NCBI GenBank assembly: GCA_033763435.1
Contig: JANRKN010000008.1
Location: 1-16,511 of the forward strand
DNA length: 16,511 nt
DNA from: JANRKN01 sp033763435
GTDB taxonomy: Bacteria; Planctomycetota; Phycisphaerae; Phycisphaerales; UBA1924
Direction: 5' to 3'
Numbering within the stretch: the stretch's first letter is position 1; each line of letters starts with the position of its first letter. The notes under the pieces were generated by a model that was not told the origin of the DNA, made no database searches, and saw only the letters and a program-made list of their open reading frames with translations. This document shows positions 7,858 through 12,808 of the stretch, piece by piece. Position numbers and translations under genes: made by a program.

Positions 7858-7947
7858 CCTGCCTTTCCCCTATTCGCCGCTCACCAGTCGCGATTGCCCT
7901 GCCTTGCCTGCCTTTCCCCCACTCGCGATTCGCGACTCGCGATTCGC
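7858..7947 (-). repeat. Heptamer array downstream of the formyltransferase stop
   Basis: Read on the plus strand: TATTCGC CGCTCAC CAGTCGC GATTGCC at 7871-7898 (degenerate), then CACTCGC GATTCGC GACTCGC GATTCGC at 7920-7947. Each block is preceded by the same 13-mer CCTGCCTTTCCCC (7858-7870 and 7907-7919), exactly 49 bases (7 x 7) apart, so the heptad phase is kept across the whole stretch. The array starts 6 bases past the formyltransferase stop and fills most of the gap at 7736-7953. Confidence 0.8.
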
Positions 7948-7953
7948 GTTCGT

Positions 7954-8916
7954 TCAAAAGAACCGATGCCCATGCTCCCTGAACCTTCGCACATCCTCCT
8001 TCGTCGGCATCGAGAAGTGCGACTGTTCGGCCTCGGGGTTGGGGATCAGGTTGGGCGTGCCCGCTTCGACAAGGCGGACGCATTCGAGGATCGCCTCGGC
8101 CGCGAGGTCCTTCGAGCGCGCCATGATGTCCTCGAGCGTGTCGTGGCTGTGGATGCGGTACTTCTTCTGCACGCAGATGGGCCCGTTGTCGAGCTTGGCA
8201 TCGACGTAGTGGACGCTGACGCCGCCGAACTTTTCGCCGTTGGCAAGGGTCCAGAAGCTGGGCATGAGCCCGCGGTACTTGGGCAGCAGCGCGCCGTGGC
8301 AGTTGACGATGCCAAAGGGCGTCTGCTGGCGCAGGGCCTTGCGGTAGAGCTGCGTGCCCGAGATGGAGACGATGAACTCGACGCCGCGGCTGCGCAGCAT
8401 CGCGCGGAACTCTTCGCTGTTGACGTCGGGCGTGACGTCGACGGGGACGTTGTACTTCTTCGCGACCGCGGCGACGGAGTGGCACGGGTTCGTCGAGCCC
8501 AGCCAGCCGTTGACGACCTTGGCCTTGATCTTCTTCCAGAGGAAGTTGCGCAGCTTCCACTGGAAGTACCACGGGCCGTACATCTTCAGCAGGTCCATCG
8601 CGGTCTGCACGACGGTGCGCTTGCCCTGCGTGTTGGGCTGGATGTTGATGCCCATGGTCGAGTCGCCGAACTCGCGCAGGTACTTGTCGAGCACCTTGGG
8701 CAGGTAAAACGGCTCGTCCTGGATGAAGACGTACTTCTTCAGCGTGCGCCCGGGCGCGTTGAGGATCAGAAACTCGTAGCCGCTCGCGCGCGACTCGGGC
8801 GTGGGCTCGAGACGGAACCCGATGCCCGCGGCCTTGTCGGCGGGGCTGGGCGCTGGGCTGGGCGGGGCGTTGGCGGCGGGAGTGTTCGGCGTGTTCGCGG
8901 TCATGGTGATCGTCAT
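7954..8916 (-). CDS. Formyltransferase-family protein (Fmt/sugar formyltransferase-like)
   Basis: 320 aa. The catalytic formyltransferase motif is complete: VNCHGALLPKYRG (N205, H207) and, 36 residues on, AKLDNGPI with Asp D243, the Asn-His-Asp triad of 10-formyl-THF-dependent transferases. The loop LLPKYRGLMPSFW is also typical. Regions 45-140 resemble the Rossmann half. The housekeeping Fmt C-terminal tRNA-binding domain is not recognisable; the tail instead reads SHFSMPTKEDVRRFREHGHRFF, as seen in stand-alone formyltransferases of surface-glycan loci. A role in formylating an amino sugar or precursor of the exopolysaccharide is inferred from context. The N-terminus (1-30) is Pro/Ala/Thr low complexity. 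The start is uncertain: two ATGs (8916 and 8904) sit in a 12-bp tandem repeat with no Shine-Dalgarno sequence. Confidence 0.83.
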   Translation of the reverse strand: MTITMTANTPNTPAANAPPSPAPSPADKAAGIGFRLEPTPESRASGYEFLILNAPGRTLKKYVFIQDEPFYLPKVLDKYLREFGDSTMGINIQPNTQGKRTVVQTAMDLLKMYGPWYFQWKLRNFLWKKIKAKVVNGWLGSTNPCHSVAAVAKKYNVPVDVTPDVNSEEFRAMLRSRGVEFIVSISGTQLYRKALRQQTPFGIVNCHGALLPKYRGLMPSFWTLANGEKFGGVSVHYVDAKLDNGPICVQKKYRIHSHDTLEDIMARSKDLAAEAILECVRLVEAGTPNLIPNPEAEQSHFSMPTKEDVRRFREHGHRFF

Positions 8917-8937
8917 GGTGGTCGTTTGGGTGGTCGT
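8902..8937 (-). repeat. 12-bp tandem repeat (x3) across the formyltransferase start
   Basis: Minus-strand units ACGACCACCCAA, ACGACCACCATG, ACGATCACCATG. The second and third units each end in an in-frame ATG. The repeat occupies the place of a ribosome binding site. Confidence 0.7.
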
Positions 8938-8970
8938 TGGGGCGGAGGTGAAGTTCGCAGACTCAGTCGC

Positions 8971-10293
8971 TCACGACGCGTGGGTCGTGTGCCAGGGGTT
9001 GGGGTTCCAGATCGGCGCCGCGAGCGCGGGGTGCTCGCTCTTGCGCGGGTCGTCGTCGGGCGCGGTGAGCCTTTCCAGCAGCGCGGCCCAGGCATCGCAC
9101 GCCGTGGTCTGGTCGTACGCGCCCTTGAGCCCCTCGCGCGCCTTCACGCCCATCGCGGCGCACTTCGCGCGGTCGCGCGCCAGCTCCCGAATCGCGTCCG
9201 CCAGCTTCGCCGCGTCGCCCTCGCGCACCGTCACGCCGCTGCCCGTCTCATCCAGCACGCGCGCGATCTCGCTCTCGGGGTGTCCGATGAACACGCTCGC
9301 GCGTCCCACGGCCATGATCCCGAACAGCTTGCTCGGCACCATGATCCCCTCGACGCCTTCCTTCAGGCTGATCAGGTGCAGGTCGGCCGCGGAGAGCGAG
9401 TCCGCGATCTCCTCGCGCGGGCGATAGGGCTCAAAGCGCACGTTGGTCAGGCCCTCGCGCTCGGCGAAGTCCTGAATCTCCTTGCGCCGCTTCCCGCCGC
9501 CGACGAACACGAAGCGGATCGACCTCTCATCGCGCAGCAGCTTGATCGCCTCGGCCATCGTGCGCGCATCGTGCCCCAGGCCCAGGTTGCCCGAGTACAT
9601 CACGAGGAACTCGCCGGGCGCGACGCCCATCGCCTCGCGCGTCGCCTGCCCCAGCGAGCGGCCTTGGCTTTGGCCCGCCTGCTGCTCGCTTGTCAGGTGC
9701 AGGTCCGACCAGACGGGGATCATCACGAGGCGGTTGGGCGGGATGTGCTTGCTGAGCACCTTCTCGCGCATGCAGCGCCCGAGCACGACCGTCGCGTCGG
9801 CATGGAAGAGCAGATAGCGGTGCGTGCGCTCAAGAAACCCCGTCAGCGCCGACTCGGGCTTCATCACGCCGCAGGCCACCGGCAGGTCCGGGTAGAGGTC
9901 CATGACCCAGTACACGGCCTTGGACCCGCGGAGCGCGCGGCAGACCAGCGCGGCGAGCATGATGAACGGCGGAGTCGTGTACGCGATGACCACGTCGGGG
10001 CGCTTCATCGTGAGCAGCCGGACGGTCGCGAGCAGGTAGAAGAAGAGGAAGTCGAGGATGCGCGCGAAGATCGAGGACTTGCCGAAGAGCGAGAACCCGA
10101 CGCGGTGGATCTCGATGCCGTCGACCGTCTCGCGCTTGGGGAGCGAGGCGCCGGACTGGCCGTAGATCGAACGCGAGGCGATCGCGGAGACGGAGTGTCC
10201 CTGTCGGACGAGATGGTCGGCCAGGTCCTTGCCCATCTGAGCAGTGGCGACCACGTCCGGATAGAACGCCTGGTTGAGCAAAAGCACGTGCAT
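8971..10293 (-). CDS. Glycosyltransferase family 4 (WcaI-like)
   Basis: 440 aa with a GT-B, two-Rossmann layout. The N-terminal half opens with MHVLLLNQAFYPDVVATAQM, the acceptor-side loop of WcaI/WbuB-like GT4 enzymes, and has hydrophobic stretches (77-95, 102-120) that may touch the membrane. Half two begins FLVMYSGNLGLGHDARTM (229-246), then FVFVGGGKRR, and the donor-binding E-x7-E-like region SLKEGVEGIMVPSKLFGIMA (309-328). Such enzymes transfer a sugar from a nucleotide donor to a lipid-linked glycan on the cytoplasmic face. The C-terminus (about 410-440) is a non-conserved Pro/Trp/His-rich tail. It is the first gene of the minus-strand exopolysaccharide block, 54 bases before the formyltransferase; its promoter should lie in the large intergenic region from 10294. 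No clear ribosome site. Confidence 0.88.
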   Translation of the reverse strand: MHVLLLNQAFYPDVVATAQMGKDLADHLVRQGHSVSAIASRSIYGQSGASLPKRETVDGIEIHRVGFSLFGKSSIFARILDFLFFYLLATVRLLTMKRPDVVIAYTTPPFIMLAALVCRALRGSKAVYWVMDLYPDLPVACGVMKPESALTGFLERTHRYLLFHADATVVLGRCMREKVLSKHIPPNRLVMIPVWSDLHLTSEQQAGQSQGRSLGQATREAMGVAPGEFLVMYSGNLGLGHDARTMAEAIKLLRDERSIRFVFVGGGKRRKEIQDFAEREGLTNVRFEPYRPREEIADSLSAADLHLISLKEGVEGIMVPSKLFGIMAVGRASVFIGHPESEIARVLDETGSGVTVREGDAAKLADAIRELARDRAKCAAMGVKAREGLKGAYDQTTACDAWAALLERLTAPDDDPRKSEHPALAAPIWNPNPWHTTHAS

Positions 10294-10416
10294 GCGAGCG
10301 TCCAGAGCATCGGCCAGCCGGGGGCCTCACTCACGCCCGCCGACCGCGAACGCGAAGGGTAGCGGTGAACTCGGGGCGCTCTGTTCGGATGGCGTGAGGG
10401 CTTGGCCGGACGGGCC

Positions 10417-10462
10417 GGGGTGGGGGTGGGGGTGGGGTGGGGTGGGGATCGGGGCCTTGGGG
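10417..10462 (+). repeat. G-quadruplex-type G-run tract
   Basis: Six runs of four or five G separated by single T (10417-10447), then GGGG at 10451 and 10459. Single-base loops between G4 runs predict a very stable parallel quadruplex on the plus strand. Confidence 0.8.
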
Positions 10463-10471
10463 CTTTCCCCA

Positions 10472-10492
10472 TCGCGCCAAAAAAAGGCGCGA
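10472..10492. other. Perfect hairpin with seven-A loop
   Basis: TCGCGCC (10472-10478), AAAAAAA, GGCGCGA (10486-10492). The A-run is in the loop and neither strand has a T-run after the stem, so it does not fit an intrinsic terminator. It could still be a protein-binding dyad. Confidence 0.6.
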
Positions 10493-10504
10493 GGGCATGT
10501 TCCC

Positions 10505-10537
10505 TCTTCTGTTCTTCTTCTGTTCCTTGATCTGTTA
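10505..10537 (+). repeat. Three 11-bp direct repeats
   Basis: TCTTCTGTTCT, TCTTCTGTTCC, then a degenerate TTGATCTGTTA, each 11 bases after the last. An 11-bp pitch places them on one face of the helix, as for tandem operator or iteron half-sites. It is less GC-rich than its surroundings. Confidence 0.6.
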
Positions 10538-10541
10538 GATC

Positions 10542-10658
10542 GCAATACGTGCACCCCCCCCTGCACCCTGTGCACCCCAGTCCGCACCCCTTGCAGGCCC
10601 GACTGCACCTCTTGCGGACTGGACCACACCCGGTGCAGCCTCACTCCGCACCTCTTGC
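10542..10658. repeat. Six-copy GCA-N5-TGC dyad array at 21-bp pitch
   Basis: The 11-base dyad GCA-N5-TGC starts at 10542, 10563, 10584, 10605, 10626 (ACA in place of GCA) and 10648: spacings 21, 21, 21, 21, 22. Flanks are related too; the last copy extends to TCCGC-ACCTCTT-GCGGA. Two helical turns per step puts all copies on one face. This looks like iterons or a multi-site operator. The double-HTH protein encoded 198 bases downstream is the obvious candidate binder, which is inference. Confidence 0.75.
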
Positions 10659-10770
10659 GGAACCCCACCCTCTCCCCTCCCCGCCCGCGTCAGCCGACCC
10701 CTCAACCCCCGAGCCTTCACCGGGGTTGTCAGTCCCACTGCGCACAAACGTCGACATACCAAACAGACAC

Positions 10771-10798
10771 TTTACAGACATGATTTCGGCCGTATTTT
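10771..10798 (+). promoter_or_regulatory. Candidate sigma-70-type promoter for the HTH-ABC-GNAT-terminase cluster
   Basis: TTTACA at 10771-10776, a 16-base spacer, and TATTTT at 10793-10798, 58 bases before the HTH gene. Five of six bases match the -35 consensus and four of six the -10 consensus. It is an AT-rich pocket in GC-rich DNA. Confidence 0.4.
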
Positions 10799-10855
10799 TA
10801 GGCCGTCGGCGCGGGTCCTCGTGGGGCCCGCGTCGGCACGGGACGGGAGCCGGGG

Positions 10856-11344
10856 ATGACGCACGAAACCCCCAAGGTCGGCGCGGTCGGGTCGTCGGAC
10901 GCCGCACGCACGGAGCTGGCCGCGAGGCTGACGGCACGGGCGCGGTTCCTGCCCGAGGACGACGCGGCGCTGGTGCTGGCGGTGTATCGGGACGGGCTGC
11001 TCGTCAAGCAGGCCGCGGCGATGATCCGCAGGCCCGCCTCGTCGACCGCGCACCGCGTGCGTCGGCTCGTCGCGCGTCTGGCCTCGCCCGAGTTTGCGTG
11101 GTGTCTGCGCCAGCTCGAGCGTCAGGCGGCGGGCCTCGCGCCGCCGGCGCTGGCGTGGACGATCGAACGCCAGCGAGTCGCGACGCTCGTGATGCTGCAC
11201 GGGCACAGCCTGCGCGAGACGGCGCGTCGGTTGGCGCTGAGCGTGCACCACGTCCGCAAGCACGTGATCGCGCTGCGCGCGCTGTTCGAGACTCACGACG
11301 CGCCCGAGGCGCTCGAAACGCCCGACCTGCGGAGGTCGGCATGA
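10856..11344 (+). CDS. Double helix-turn-helix protein, putative DNA-binding first gene of the cluster
   Basis: 162 aa, ATG at 10856 with GGAG six bases upstream. Two helical segments read like HTH units: about 36-75 (DDAALVLAVYRDGLLVKQAA...SSTAHRVRRLVARL), with the sigma-region-4-like arrangement, and about 104-143 (QRVATLVMLHGHSLRETARR...VHHVRKHVIAL). No enzymatic motif is visible. The duplicated HTH architecture suggests a site-specific DNA-binding protein. As the gene upstream of an ATPase and a terminase it could be a regulator or a small-terminase-like recognition subunit; neither is shown. Its stop overlaps the next start (ATGA at 11341), so it is translationally coupled to the ABC ATPase. 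I do not recognise a named family. Confidence 0.75.
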   Translation: MTHETPKVGAVGSSDAARTELAARLTARARFLPEDDAALVLAVYRDGLLVKQAAAMIRRPASSTAHRVRRLVARLASPEFAWCLRQLERQAAGLAPPALAWTIERQRVATLVMLHGHSLRETARRLALSVHHVRKHVIALRALFETHDAPEALETPDLRRSA

Positions 11345-11997
11345 AGCGCGAGCCGATCGTCACCGTCTCGTCCGCGCCCTCGCGCTCGCTGGTGCGCGCG
11401 CTGGTCTCGCTCGGGCTGGGCGTGCGCGTGGGGCCGACGCCCGCGCCCGCGCCGCTGGCGCTCGCGGACATTCTCGCCCACGCCCGCGCGGGCAAGGTGG
11501 TGCTGATTGTCGGGCCCAGCGGCTCGGGCAAATCGACGCTGCTGCGTGCGGTGCGTGAGGGGCTCGGCGCATGCACGGTGCCTGCGCCGCCGCGGGGCAG
11601 GGCGCGCGTGTGGGACCTGGCGCGCAGGCACGCGGGCGAGGCGTGCGCGGGCCCGATGCTTGCGACGGTGGGGCTTGCGGAGGCCTCGCTGCTGGCCCGG
11701 CGCGTGAGCGAGCTTTCGGAGGGTCAGCGTTTCCGCGCGGGGCTGCTGGTGGCGCTGTGCGCTGCCGCGGGGCCGATGGGCGCTTCGGGGCCGATTGTCG
11801 CTCCGGGGCCGATTGTCGCCGACGAGTTCGGCGCGGTGCTGGACGCGCCGACCGCGCGGGCGCTGGCGCACACGTTCGCGCGGGCGTGCCGACGCGCGGG
11901 GCGCGGGCTGGTGGTCGCAACGCCGCGGGACGACCTGATGGCGCCGCTCGCGCCGGAGCTTGCGGTGAATCTCGAAGCGATCTCGATCTGGACGTGA
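11341..11997 (+). CDS. Small stand-alone ABC-type ATPase
   Basis: 218 aa, ATG at 11341 with GGAGG five bases upstream and a 4-base overlap with the HTH gene. ABC-ATPase motifs in order: Walker A GPSGSGKST (58-66), signature SELSEGQRF (113-121), Walker B PIVADE (147-152), D-loop VLD (156-158). Where the switch histidine belongs (usually ATHRDDL or similar) it reads VVATPRDDLM, with Pro-185. There is no membrane domain and the protein is soluble. The Q-loop region is short and divergent. A GPxxA(x) repeat of three 6-residue units sits immediately before Walker B, encoded by an 18-bp triplication. Not a typical transporter subunit; I infer a DNA- or protein-remodelling ATPase working with the adjacent GNAT and HTH proteins. 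The open frame extends upstream to 10549, but that part is the repeat region and has no ribosome site. Confidence 0.82.
   Translation: MKREPIVTVSSAPSRSLVRALVSLGLGVRVGPTPAPAPLALADILAHARAGKVVLIVGPSGSGKSTLLRAVREGLGACTVPAPPRGRARVWDLARRHAGEACAGPMLATVGLAEASLLARRVSELSEGQRFRAGLLVALCAAAGPMGASGPIVAPGPIVADEFGAVLDAPTARALAHTFARACRRAGRGLVVATPRDDLMAPLAPELAVNLEAISIWT
11768..11821 (+). repeat. 18-bp tandem triplication inside the ABC ATPase gene
   Basis: Three 18-base units beginning CGGGGCCGAT at 11768, 11786 and 11804; the second and third share 16 identical bases in a row. In frame, it encodes GPMGAS, GPIVAP, GPIVAD, and the last unit forms the Walker B strand. Confidence 0.85.
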
Positions 11998-12035
11998 ACG
12001 ACGCAAGGACCCTGAACGCACAGGAGCGCACGCAC

Positions 12036-12737
12036 ATGGAGACGGTGGGGACGGGAATCGGAATGGGGACGGGCTTGGCCGCGCAGATTCACCTCGGCGC
12101 GCCACGCGACTACGACTGGCTCGCGCAGCACCACTATCGCGCGCATCGGCCCGCGACCTTCGCGCGGGTGCTGTGCGCGCGTCTGCCCGAGCTGGCCGGG
12201 CCCGCGGGCGTGCTGGTCGCCTCGATGCCGACGCTTCGGGGCGCCTGGCGGCGCGTGGCCTGGCCGGGCGTCTCGCTCCGCTAGCCCCGCGAACTCAACG
12301 AGCGCGTGCGGTGCATCTCGCGGGTGATTGTTGATCCGCGCGTGCGCGGGCTGGGCATCGCGTCGGCGCTCATCCGCGCGTATCTCGCCCGGCCCGAGAC
12401 GGACCTGACCGAAGCGATCACCGGCCCGCTCGCCGACTGGGCGCCGATCTTCCGTGCGGCCGGCATGCGCGAGCTCCCGCCTCACGAGCCCGGGCCCGCC
12501 GACCGAAGGCTGCTCGCGCTGCTGAGCGCGATGGACCTGACGCCCGAAGCGCTCGCGCGCGTGGACGAACCGATCAGCGCCGAGGGCGCCAGGCGGCTGC
12601 GGATCTGGGCGCGGTCGAGCGCGGCGACGCGCGCGCTGGCGAGCGGGCCCGACGCGCCCCTGCGCGTCCGTGCCGCGGAAATCGCGCTGGGCTGGACCCG
12701 CGCGGGCGCAGGCCGACGCGTCTTTGTCACAGGCTGA
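12036..12737 (+). pseudogene. GNAT acetyltransferase interrupted by an in-frame TAG
   Basis: One continuous frame of 234 codons starting at ATG 12036 (GGAG nine bases upstream), broken by TAG at 12282-12284 (codon 83). Before the stop: IHLGAPRDYDWLAQHHYRA, VLVASMPTLRGAWRRVAWPG. After it: NERVRCISRVIVDPRVRGLG, where R102-x-x-G105-x-G107 is the acetyl-CoA-binding motif A, then FRAAGMREL. The two halves together form one GNAT fold, with no base lost or gained, so a single substitution would restore it. The second half could be translated from GTG 12306, but would lack the first strands. Possibilities: true pseudogene, readthrough, or sequence error. It lies 38 bases after the ABC ATPase; pairing of a GNAT with such an ATPase suggests they work together. 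The N-terminus also holds an 18-bp-spaced repeat of TGGGGACGGG (12046, 12064). Confidence 0.8.
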
Positions 12738-12740
12738 TTC

Positions 12741-12790
12741 ACGCACGCACGCACACACACACACACACACACACATACACACACGCACAC
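12741..12790 (+). repeat. (CA)n microsatellite, 50-base alternating purine-pyrimidine tract
   Basis: Uninterrupted (CA)12 at 12752-12775, with CG/CA and TA steps on both sides; purine and pyrimidine alternate without a break for 50 bases, a classic Z-DNA-prone sequence. It is followed at once by G7 (12791-12797) and the terminase ribosome site GGAGG (12796-12800). Confidence 0.95.
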
Positions 12791-12808
12791 GGGGGGGAGG
12801 GACCGACG

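Larger units (their letters stand above)
10294..10855. other. 562-base gene-free region with layered repeats, between divergent units
   Basis: No convincing gene on either strand. In order it holds a G-run tract (10417-10462), a perfect hairpin with A7 loop (10472-10492), three 11-bp direct repeats (10505-10537) ending in the small dyad GATCT-GTT-AGATC (10529-10541), a six-copy dyad array (10542-10658), a C-rich stretch to about 10700, and a promoter-like sequence (10771-10798). Base composition shifts sharply along it, unlike the coding DNA on either side. It separates the minus-strand GT4 gene from the plus-strand HTH-ABC-GNAT-terminase cluster. Confidence 0.8.

Noticed and set aside
7894..10362. 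822-codon plus-strand open frame
   Set aside because: It runs antisense through two well-supported genes (formyltransferase and GT4) and through heptamer repeats; composition is that of a shadow frame.
10472..10492. Intrinsic terminator
   Set aside because: The A-run lies in the loop and no T-run follows the stem on either strand.
10542..10658. CRISPR array
   Set aside because: The repeated unit is only an 11-base dyad with 10-11 bases between copies; there are no 20-40 base unique spacers and no cas genes.
10327..10668. 113-codon minus-strand open frame across the repeat region
   Set aside because: Its apparent heptad pattern follows from the 21-bp DNA period, and it passes through the G-run tract; no ribosome site or known domain.
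10549..11340. N-terminal extension of the ABC ATPase frame
   Set aside because: It is made of the 21-bp dyad array (His/Pro repeats every seven residues) and then overlaps the HTH gene in another frame; the ATG at 11341 has a good ribosome site.
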